A DNA stretch of 64,000 nt, taken from assembly GCF_030463535.1 (NCBI RefSeq), contig NC_132894.1, positions 35,848,025 through 35,912,024 on the forward strand, given 5' to 3'. The DNA is from Salminus brasiliensis (lineage: Eukaryota > Chordata > Actinopteri > Characiformes > Bryconidae). This document shows, one piece after another, positions 45,870-56,300 of the stretch. The number at the start of each line of letters is the position of its first letter. Position 1 is the stretch's first letter. The notes under the pieces are model-generated. The model ran no database searches. It saw only the letters and a program-made list of their open reading frames with translations, and was not told the origin of the DNA. Both the position numbers and the translations under genes were made by a program.

Positions 45870-46905
45870 TTGGTGTTTCTAATAAAGTGGCCAGCAAGGG
45901 ATGGGTCGCTAATAAAGTGGCCAGTGAGTAAAAGTGCTAGGTTGGTGTTTCTAATAAAGTGGCCAGTGAGGGGGAAGGGAAAAGGAGGGGTTTCTAATAA
46001 AGTGGCCGGTGAGTAAAAATGCTAGGTTGGTGTTTCTAATAAAGTGGCCAGTGAGGGGAAGGGAAAAGGAGGGGTTTCTAATAAAGTGGCCGGTGAGTAA
46101 AAGTGCTAGGTTGGTGTTTCTAATAAAGTGGCCAGTGAGGGGAAGGGAAAAGGAGGGGTTTCTAATAAAGTGGCCAGTGAGGGGAAGGGAAAAGGAGGGG
46201 TTTCTAATAAAGTGGCCGGTGAGTAAAAGTGCTAGGTTGGTGTTTCTAATAAAGTGGCCAGTCAGGGGAAGGGAAAAGGAGGGGTTTCTAATAAAGTGGC
46301 CGGTGAGTAAAAGTGCTAGGTTGGTGTTTCTAATAAAGTGGCCAGTGAGGGGAAGGGAAAAGGAGGGGTTTCTAATAAAGTGGCCGGTGAGTAAAAGTGC
46401 TAGGTTGGTGTTTCTAATAAAGTGGCCAGTGAGGGGAAGGGCAAAGGAGGGGTTTCTAATAAAGTGGCCGGTGAGTAAAAGTGCTAGGTTGGTGTTTCTA
46501 ATAAAGTGGCCAGTGAGGGGAAGGGAAAAGGAGGGGTTTCTAATAAAGTGACCAGTGAGTAAAAGTGCTAGGTTGGTGTTTCTAATAAAGTGGCCAGTGA
46601 GGGGAAGGGAAAAGGAGGGGTTTCTAATAAAGTGGCCAGTGAGGGGAAGGGAAAAGGAGGGGTTTCTAATAAAGTGACCAGTGAGTAAAAGTGCTAGGTT
46701 GGTGTTTCTAATAAAGTGGCCAGTGAGGGGAAGGGAAAAGGAGGGGTTTCTAATAAAGTGGCCAGTGAGGGGAAGGGAAAAGGAGGGGTTTCTAATAAAG
46801 TGACCAGTGAGTAAAAGTGCTAGGTTGGTGTTTCTAATAAAGTGGCCAGTGAGGGGAAAGGAAAAGTAAGTGTTTCTAATAAAGTGGCCAGTGAGTAGAA
46901 GTACT
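45870..46905 (+). repeat. 42-bp minisatellite with an 84-bp higher-order pattern
   Basis: All units start tttctaataaagtggcc. One subtype continues agtgaggggaagggaaaagg, the other ggtgagtaaaagtgctaggt. Both are 42 bp and they mostly alternate, giving an 84-bp repeat. The unit core matches (reverse complement) the ctggccactttatcagaaac units at 53413-53570. Confidence 0.95.
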
Positions 46906-46914
46906 GTGTATTTC

Positions 46915-47103
46915 CCTGTGTCCGGTAGGGGGCGCTGAAGTGACGCAGAGTCAGTGTGACGTTGTTCCGCCCAGCATGTTTTTAATGCAGCACTAAAGGA
47001 AGCGGGTCTTACGGACGGGTTTGTTCTGCTGGGTTCTGCGTGCTTCTGCAGCTCGGATTAAACGGGTCTTGGCTGGATGCTGTTGGAGGGAGTTCAGTAA
47101 TGG
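46915..47103 (+). promoter_or_regulatory. Candidate promoter and first exon upstream of hacd4
   Basis: CpG-enriched unique sequence between two minisatellites, ending AGTAATGG|gtaagaag, a strong donor at 47103/47104. The ATG at 47100-47102 with one following G gives phase 1. Splicing straight to 49746 would read ATG GTG CTG GAC (MVLDAVRRCYLF), in frame with hacd4. Alternatively this is a non-coding first exon spliced to 49592. Confidence 0.45.
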
Positions 47104-47194
47104 GTAAGAAGCTCGATCACACCACCTGTCTTCTGTCTGTGAGCTGAGCTGGTTGCTCTGACAGTGCGGATACTAATAGTGCCTGCTTTCTGTC

Positions 47195-48745
47195 CTACAG
47201 TGATGATCTGATAATAATCTGATAATGATCTGATAGTGAGCTTATAGTGATCTGATAATGATCTGATAGTAATCTGATAATGAGCTGATAGTGATCTGAT
47301 AGTGAGCTTATAGTGATCTGATAATGAGCTGATAATGATCTGATAGTGATCTGATAATGATCTGATAGTGAGCTTATAGTGATCTGATAGTGAGCTTATA
47401 GTGATCTGATAGTGAGCTTATAGTGATCTGATAATAATCTGATAATGATCTGATAATTATCTGATAGTGAGCTTATAGTGATCTGATAGTGATCTGATAA
47501 TGATCTGATAGTGAGCTTATAGTGATCTGATAATGATCTGATAGTAATCTGATAATGAGCTAAAAGTGATCTGATAGTGAGCTTATAGTGATCTGATAAT
47601 GATCTGATAGTGAGCTTATAGTGATCTGATAATGAGCTGATAGTGATCTGATAATGATCTGATAGTGAGCTTATAGTGATCTGATAATGATCTGATAGTG
47701 ATCTGATAATGATCTGATAGTGATCTGGTAGTGAGCTTATAGTGATCTGATGATGAGCTGATAGTGATCTGATAATGATCTGATAGTGAGCTTATAGTGA
47801 TCTGATAATGATCTGATAGTGATCTGATAGTGAGCTTATAGTGATCTGATAATGATCTGATAGTGAGCTTATAGTGATCTGATAGTGATCTGATAATGAT
47901 CTGATAGTGAGCTTATAGTGATCTGATAATGAGCTGATAGTGATCTGATAATGATCTGATAGTGAGCTTATAGTGATCTGATAATGATCTGATAGTGATC
48001 TGGTAGTGAGCTTATAGTGATCTGATAGTGAGCTTATAGTGATCTGATAATGATCTGATAGTGAGCTTATAGTGATTTGACAATGATCTGCTAATGAGCT
48101 GATAGTGATCTGATAATGATCTGATAATGAGCTGATAATGAGCTGATAGTGAGCTTATAGTGATCTGATAATGAGCTGATAGTGAGCTTATAGTGATCTG
48201 ATAATGATCTGAGAGTGAGCTTATAGTGATCTGATAATGAGCTGCTAGTGATCTGATAGTGAGCTTATAGTGAGCTTATAGTGATCTGATAATGAGCTGA
48301 TAGTGAGCTTATAGTGATCTGATAATGAGCTGATAGTGATCTGATAATGAGCTGATAGTGATCTGATAGTGATCTGATAGTGAGCTGATAATGATCTGAT
48401 AGTGAGCTTATAGTGATCTGATAGTGAGCTTATAGTGATCTGATAGTGAGCTTATAGTGATCTGATAATGATCTGATAGTGAGCTTATAGTGATCTGATA
48501 GTGAGCTTATAGTGATCTGATAGTGAGCTTATAGTGATCTGATAATGATCTGATAATGATCTGATAGTGAGCTGATAATGATCTGATAGTGAGCTTATAG
48601 TGATCTGATAATGATCTGATAGTGAGCTTATAGTGATCTGATAGTGACCTGATAGTGAGCTTATAGTGATCTGATAGTGAGCTTATAGTGATCTGATAAT
48701 GATCTGATAGTGAGCTTATAGTGATCTGATAATGAGCTGATAGTG
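47195..48745 (+). repeat. 11-bp minisatellite, about 140 copies
   Basis: Three 11-mers dominate: tgatctgataa, tgatctgatag and tgagcttatag (consensus TGANCTKATAR), in an irregular mixed order over 1.55 kb. It lies in the putative first intron of hacd4. Confidence 0.97.
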
Positions 48746-49262
48746 GATGTTTCTCTGTCTTACATATCCTGTTAGTTATCATTAGTTTCTGCACATAATA
48801 GCAAAAAATATTCATCAAATATTTTGTAATGTATGAAAATAACCTAACCTGTTTTGTCAGCGTTATTTCAGAGTGTATTTAAATATATTATTATTATTAT
48901 TATAAATATATTATTATGTTTTTTTATATTTTTTTTTTATAGTATTTTGCAGATATTAAGTCATGCCATGTTAAAGGTTAATTTTGTTATATTTATACTG
49001 AAATATCCTAAACACATTTTTAATAAATATATATATTTTTTAATAGATAAAAATACTTTCATGATTTCATTTGTGTGAATTGTGGTTCATTCAGTATACT
49101 GACAATTATATTATGAAATATATGTAGTATTTCATGTTTAAAAATATAAATAAAATACATCATCAGTAGGTCAGTGATTAAAACATTAATGGAAATAAAA
49201 AAGACAAGCTCCTCTTTAACACCGCTCTGAAACGGAGCCCTGCTTATTATACAACACGTATA

Positions 49263-49284
49263 TAACATATATATATATATTTAA

Positions 49285-49345
<61 letters not shown>
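49263..49345 (+). repeat. (TA)n microsatellite
   Basis: TA runs broken by ttaaattttt near 49281. Confidence 0.9.
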
Positions 49346-49351
<6 letters not shown>

Positions 49352-49623
49352 TATATACCTCAGATGAAGCCACCACTATGAGCACACATAGTGGCCACGT
49401 CCATTAGCAGCTCGTTAGACTGATAGCCTGGAGGTTAATGGCTGTTATTGATCGGTTTTACTGAGATGGATATGTAGAGACCATCTGGGCTTTTACAGTA
49501 AGGCACTAAAAGTCTAGAGTAAAGAGGGGGGATGTAAAGTGTTGGTAGTAAAATCAGCAGTATCAGATCTTGTTTTTTTTAGTCTTATCAGACCGGCTTG
49601 TCTGATGGGAGGCTGGAGAGAAG

Positions 49624-51983
49624 ATGACGGCTGCTGTGAATGAGGGGCACCGGGACGGTAAGCTCTCACTGGTGGGAACGTCGCTGCTGTGAATCGTGTT
49701 GTTCACAGCAGTTCAGTGAAAATCTGTGTGTTGAATCTTGGCCAGTGCTGGACGCTGTGAGAAGGTGTTACCTGTTCCTGTACAACCTGCTGCAGTCCCT
49801 GGGCTTCACCTGGACCTTCAGCTGCCTTACTGCTAACCTCATACTGCTGGGACACGGTGAGACCCTGCCTGCCTGTAAAACACCACTACACACCGCAGTG
49901 ATGATGATGATGATGATGATGATGCTGATATAATAACACAGTCATTACACCTTAGTGTTGTGTAATACCAGTTTTCATACTACAAACAAGCAGCCATTGC
50001 TAACACAGATGTGCAAATGCACACACACGCTGCATGTCTAGTCCCTCCAGAGAAGTACTGCCAATAGAATAGGACTCTCTGGAGCAGATAGACATCATGA
50101 CCCTATTGGCCCCATGCTGCCTTATGCCAGGCGTGGGCTAGTAGAGGGGTATAAAGCCCCCCAGCGGCGTTGAGCTGTGGAGTGGTGGAAGATCTGTTCT
50201 CTGTAATGATGGTGGTGGGGTGACTGCAATCAAATCCTCACAGCAAAGTCTTCTTCTCAGGACAGTAGAAACAGTTACTCCAACAGAAGCAGGATCAGCT
50301 CTTTTAATAACCTTTGATTTCAGAAGAAACAGTGAATAAGCAGGTGTCCGTATACTTTTGTCCATACTGTCTGTGTGTGTGTAGATGCTCTGTACAGTGC
50401 GTTCAGCTCCTGTGCTGCAGTGCTCTACAGCTGTCAGGTGCTGGCGCTGCTGGAGGTGATTAATGCAGCCCTCGGCCTCGTGGCGACTCCTGTATTTCCC
50501 GCCATGATCCAGGTAAGCGCACCACGTTTCCCGGAGCCGACCGCTGCCCGTGTCCTCAATCCTGTGCGGCCTGTAGCGTGCTGCTGTGTGTGCAGTGCTG
50601 GGACTGTCCTGCAGTTTAAGGTGTGTATGGTGTGTGTGTGTGGTTTGTGTTGTTGAGCAGGTGACTGGGAGGAACGTGATTTTGTTCGTGGTGTTCGGAA
50701 GCCTGCCGGAGATGCAGAAACGGAGTGTGACCTTCTGTGTTTTCTACCTGTGGAGCGCTATGGAGGTGTTCAGGTAAAGAGGAGACGCCATAGCTGTGTT
50801 CCAAACCCTGCATCATGTCCACAGTCTTCCATCACTTTAAATATCAGCAAGGCTATTCACCCTCTCTGCTCTAGGGGGCGCCATTACTTTGTCTTTCTCA
50901 GCCGGCATACGCAAAGAGACAAAGTTGAAGAGTGTACGGGTACTAGTGTGAACACAGCAAGGAAAAGGAACCGTAAAAAGAGAACCTCCCAGATGTTTCA
51001 TTATTTCTGTCCAGGTACCCTTTCCAGATGCTGGCGGTCTTCGGTAAGGAGTGGAGGGCGCTGACGCTGCTCTGGCACGCCGTGTGGGTGCTGCTGTATC
51101 CGCTGACCACTGTGGCAGAAGGTGACAAAGAAGGAACAGTCTACTAAGGCTGTTGATGCAAATTTACACACACAGCTTGTCTAGTCCCTGTAGAGAAGTA
51201 CTGCCAATAGAATAGGACTCTCTGCTAGCTAGCCAGCTAAAGTAAGGCGTGGGATAGAGGGGTATAAAGCCCCTCGGCATTGAGGAGCTGTGGAGCAGTG
51301 AAAGGACTGTGTTCTCTGCAATGATGGTGGTGGAGCTCCATCCAGTACTTTTGGATGGGATGAGTTGGGGAGTTGGGGATCCTGACCTTACTAACGCTCT
51401 TGATGATGAATACAATCAAATCCTCACAGCAATGCTCCTCCTCCAGAATCTAGTAGAAAGTCTTTAGTTACTCCAGTTACTCCAACAAAAGCAGGATCAG
51501 CTCTTTTTAATAGCCTTTAAAACAATCAATAATGAGCAGGTGTCCCAATACTTTTGTCCATAAATACATTTCACATATAGTGGAAACACAAGGGTGCTTT
51601 TACATGTACATGTACTGTACTTTGGGAATCTGCATCATATGTAGGAGTTAAAGGTGTGCTGTGTTGTAGCTGCTGCCGTTCTCCAGGCCCTGCCGGTGTT
51701 TGACGAGACCCGACTGTTCAGCGTTCCTCTCCCTGAGGCCGTGGGCTTCTCCATCAGTTTCTCCTTCTCTCTCAGACTCTACCTGATCCTCATGTTCTTG
51801 GGTGAGATGTATATTCAGTGTCTCTGCATCTCTAGCTTGTTCGTAGTTGATTGTACTGGATGTCTCCTGCATTCTGAGGCCTGTGTGAGAGACTGGGATG
51901 TGCCCTGTGTTTCAGGTCTCTTCGTAAACATGAGGCAGCTCTTCAGCCAGAGACGAAGATGTGTGCGGCTGAAGTGTGACTGA
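49624..51983 (+). CDS. hacd4: 3-hydroxyacyl-CoA dehydratase 4 (PTPLA/PHS1 family)
   Basis: This ER multi-pass enzyme removes water from 3-hydroxyacyl-CoA, the third step of very-long-chain fatty acid elongation. Exons: 49624-49657, 49746-49856, 50385-50512, 50661-50773, 51015-51121, 51670-51801, 51916-51983. All are GT-AG with consistent phases and give 230 residues, close to human HACD4 (232). Family signatures in order: RRCYLFLYNLLQSLGFTWTF, LLEVINAALGLV, VTGRNVILFVVFGSLPEMQ, EVFRYPFQML, LLYPLTTVAEAAAVLQALP. Tyr157 and Glu164 in YPLTTVAE keep the seven-residue spacing of the catalytic Tyr/Glu pair of PHS1. HACD4 is favoured over HACD1-3 by length and by the LLEV..GL, GRNVILFVV and VAEA stretches. 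It has an Arg-rich C-terminus (SQRRRCVRLKCD). The start is uncertain: an upstream ATG exon (47100-47103) is also in phase. Confidence 0.9.
50005..50370 (-). mobile_element. Tc1-like MITE copy 9 (inverted)
   Basis: In hacd4 intron 2: gatgtgcaaatgcacacaca, ctagtccctccagagaagta, aggggtataaagccccccag, gtgtccgtatacttttgtcc atac at the right edge, 14 bp before exon 3. Confidence 0.8.
51150..51570 (-). mobile_element. Tc1-like MITE copy 10 (inverted)
   Basis: In hacd4 intron 5: cttgtctagtccctgtagag, gatagaggggtataaagccc, tggagctccatccagtactt, right edge aggtgtcccaatacttttgt ccata. Confidence 0.8.
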
Positions 51984-52909
51984 GCTTTACTACTTCAGTG
52001 CACCTGTTCACTCCTCAGGTTTATTTGATGAAGATGAAGATGATGGTGATGTACAGAACAGTAAGGCATATTTGTGCTGTTTTAAACCAAAGACATTAAA
52101 ATTATACCTTTTTAAAATTACACTTATGGCCCTGTTCAATTAAAGCCAAAGATTAAAGGCTCCATTTTTATTGTACTTTAATTTCTGTAATGAGTCGTAA
52201 AATTTGACTTATTTTTAAAGGCCATTTTTTCAGTAGATTTAAAAATCCATCGAACGTTCAGGTCCCTGTTCATCTGGTCCAAAGCAAACACAGATACAGT
52301 GCCGTAGTATTTAACCCCTTTAATGATTGTCTAGACAGTATTAACATTGCACAACAGTAAACTCTTAAAAAAATAAAATAAAATAATAATAAATATATAT
52401 ATAAAAATGAAAAGATATACACTGTGTGCACAATTATCACGCAAGTGAGTATTTTGACCATATTATCATTCTTAGGCATATTTTCTAACTGATTTAAATT
52501 TTATGTCAGAAATGTTTATTGGAAAGTGTTGATGTTGTTTGTTTATAATTTTTACTTCATAAAAATATATTAAAAAGTGAGGTGGGAAAATGTGTGTATT
52601 TCATTTGGCTGCAAAATAATTCTGCACAATAATAGTTGCCCAGTAATTGTGCACATATCGATATTCTCCTAAAAAAGCCAAAACCTCACTTTTACTTTCT
52701 TAAACATTCATGTTTGATGTTTATTAACATTTTGGATTAAACGAGAGCACTGTAGTAATAATCCTCAAAAATAAAACATCTAATAATTGTGCACAAAAAA
52801 AAAAAAATATATATATATAATAATAATAATTTAAAAATATATATATATAAGCCCTGATTTACCACCAAAACCAGGTGTTGATCTGAGGAGAACTCTAAAT
52901 AACACTAGA
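51984..52909. other. Convergent hacd4/helz2 3' interval
   Basis: 926 bp between the two stop codons. Candidate poly(A) signals: ATTAAA 52095-52100 and AATAAA 52372-52377 for hacd4 (+); TTTATT 52721-52726 (AATAAA on -) for helz2. The 52590-52800 stretch carries three 'ataattgtgcac(a)' type phrases. AT-rich, no gene. Confidence 0.5.
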
Positions 52910-53320
52910 CTAGTGTAGAATGCACCGACGCTTGACTTCATCAACTTTAATGTCTTGGGCTGAATTCACCACGCAGCCCTTGCCTTCATAATGGGACAGC
53001 AGTTCACGCCAGAGCTGGCTGCATTCCAGCAGGTGGCGGTTACCTGCAGCAGAGAGAAAACACCTGTATGACTCCTGTGTGTTGCTGTGTAACAGCAGGG
53101 TTGTGTAATGAGGGGACGCTCGTATGCTTCGTCTTTAGTCCTTTACCCAGAATGCAGAGTCCATCCTGCGCTCGCGTGATCGCGACGTTGACCTGGTTGG
53201 GGTCAGTAACGAACCCAAGTTTCTTCCCGATCCACTTCCCGCTGCGGTTCGGACCACTTTTGATCTCGGAAGGGGGGCAGGAGCGCACTGTGGTTACTAT
53301 CACATACTGCCACTCACTCC

Positions 53321-53358
<38 letters not shown>

Positions 53359-56300
53359 TATGCTTTATTTGGTGGAAATGCTTAATTTACATTTTCAGGC
53401 TACTCAGACACACTTACTGGCCACTTTATCAGAAACACCTACCTCGTAGCTCTACACTCACTGGCCACTTTATCAGAAACACCTACCTTGTAGCTCTACA
53501 CTTACTGGCCACTTTATCAGAAACACCTACCTTGTAGCTACACTCACTGGCCACTTTATCAGAAACTGGAGCTATATGGTAGGGGTTTCTGATAAACTGG
53601 CCTCCTAGGTGTGGAACTGGAAGATGAACCCCACCTTGGCTCTTCATGATGGTGCAGACACTGACCCCCTCAACCCCTCCCCTTTCCTGCAGCAGCTGTT
53701 TGATGGTGCACACCTGTGCGTTGTAGGGGGTCAGGATGGCGATGTTCTCAGGTTTCACACCTGACCGATGGACTAACAGGTCAGCTACTCGGACCTGAAC
53801 AGAGACAAGCAGGAGGAGGAGAGTAAGGTCCAGCTGCTCTGCCTGTTTCAGCATGTTCAGGGTAGGAGCCTTCCTGTCTGCTGCCAGGGTTACCGGGCCT
53901 TACCGCTTGCTCCGCCTCCAGTTTATTGGACACTGAGTTTTCATTGCCGGCAGCCGTGGAAACGACCAGACTGACCTCCTCTCCTTGGACGTGACCGAAC
54001 AGGATGGCAGTCGGACTGTCTTTGATATTGAGCAGACGGCAGGGTCCTCGCCGAGCTGCAGTTACCAGCTTTCCTCCGTAGAACTGCTTTGAGGGAAACT
54101 CGCAGATGCTCTCATGCTACGGCAGAATAACATAAATAATAATTTCATAATTAAATCTTTTAAAGCTGTAAATAAAGTCATTCAGAGTCAGAGCTGGAGT
54201 TCTACAGTGGAGGTTCTAGATAAGCTCCCCCAGTCAGAGCTGGAGTTCTACTACAGTGGAGGTGAAGGGAAGCAGACGTCTGAAGCTCTAATAAAAGCTC
54301 CTCACAGAAAGTTCTTCACCTAATGGTGATGAAGACGCTGCCTGATGCCTGAGACACGGTTCTACCAGAGTTCTGAGAAGAGTTCGGCTCTAGAACCTGC
54401 TTTTAAAATCAGATCATTAAAATGGTGGAGGGATACATGCTGCAGGGTGTAGTGCAGCTACAGAAAGTAGTCCCTAAAGAGAACTGCATTAGTTTAGATT
54501 CTCTATTCACTATTTTACCTTCATCATCATCATCATCATCATCATCATCCCATATAAAACTCAGAAGACTCGTGTAGCTGCACTGGTGGGTTTGGATAGG
54601 AGATAAATTATGGGCTGTATCTGTGTTGTAGTCATGGCAACAGACGCCTGCTTTTATTCACCTCCACTGTACAGAGGTCAGAGTGGGTCAGTTTCTCTAC
54701 AGTGAAGCTCAGATTCACACAGAATAGAAAAAAGGATGTAATTCCACTAGTTTCCACCGGGGGGTATTTTATTAGTTCTTTCAGGTTTTGTCTTTACTGA
54801 CCATTCTGTACTGTGTGTCCAGCATCAAAGCCCGATTCATATATCGTTCGAAAAGAGACGTCTGCATGCCCAGCTCCTTCACACGAGCACAGCTCACAAT
54901 GGGTTGAACCTGCATGTGGTCGCCCAGAAGCACGATCTGAAAAAAGAGCAAGCGAGTAATCAGACCATGCTTTTCCTGACGCCAAGGTCTGGACTACCGT
55001 CACCTGGATTCGGTAGCAGTTGGGTTTCTTCATTGTTTGCAAAAGCAGAAGCTCTAATCACTGATAATCCAATATCGATTTATTAGCGAATGTTTCCGAT
55101 GGTGCTAAACTTCGGCGTAATATTGGATTGGGATTTCTAAAGCTGTGTTGATCAAAGGAATAAATAAATAATCAAATAAACACGATCGATCTGTGTCCCC
55201 AGTTGCAGTCGATCAGTTAACACACGTTTGGTACCTGCCGTGTGCTTCTTCACTTCAGAATAAGAGATGCTAGGCTAACATTGCTAACAAACATCGCGTT
55301 TGCTGAGCTAATGGGGTCTGAGTTAATGGGGTCCATTAGCACCCCCTCAAGTTGTAATTTCTAGTGATAGCGAAATTTTGATACCTCGCATGATTCCCGA
55401 GTTCCTGAGTAGCAAATTGGCTACTCTGCTAGCACAAAGCTAGTTATTAGCTTTGAATTAGCCGCTAGAATGTGGCAGACTCAGAATCCCGACTTCAGTG
55501 GGAAGTAGGGTCTTCACAGCATTTGACCGTCGCCAATCTCGTCTTTGTAAACCTGCTGAAAATCTTCATTCCTGTGCTTTAAAAACATCAAAAAAGCTAA
55601 AAGTAAACAACCATACATGAAAGGGGTTCGGGTTACTCTGTTACATCACTGTCCAACGACAAGCAAGTCACTCCAAACCACATCGATGTGCCTAATGAAG
55701 ACGTGGAGGAGCTCTGAGAGACGGGACAGCGTTTTTGGAGGATGTGTTTAAAGAGATGAGATTGGTGACAATCCAAGACCAGTGTATGTTAGCAACATTA
55801 GCCTAGCATCTCCCATTTTAACCGAAAGAAGCGCCCGTCAGAGACCAGACCTGTCTTGGCTGGTGGACTGAATCTGGGGTCAGAGATCCATCGTGGTATT
55901 TTGATTTTTCACAAAACTGTTCCTTTAAGATGTAAAGTAGGACCCACCTGCTCAGGCTTATGAGCGACTAGTGGGATGAAGGCCTCAGGCTCGGTGGCCA
56001 TGGCACACTCGTCAATGAGGATCTGTCGGAAGTCCATGGTCTTGATTAGGTTGGGGTTGAGGGCGGTCGAGCAGGTGCACAGGATGACGTCGTGCTTTGA
56101 GAGCTCATGCCTCTGAGCCTCCTGCAGCACAGCTCTGTAACTGTATCGCTCATCATTAGTGTTCTCACCCCTCTGAGGGCATCTTGTGTACCATGTGACT
56201 GGGGTTCGCTCTCTTTACCTGTCAGGGTCGAATTCCGGTTGATTCTTTAATTTTGTGATCTGCTCTGAGAAAGGGTTGTCACGTTTTCGAACCAGGTACA

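Noticed and set aside
46009-46551. 180-codon frame (FLIKWPVRGREKEG repeats)
   Set aside because: Produced by the 42-bp minisatellite, whose unit length is a multiple of three.
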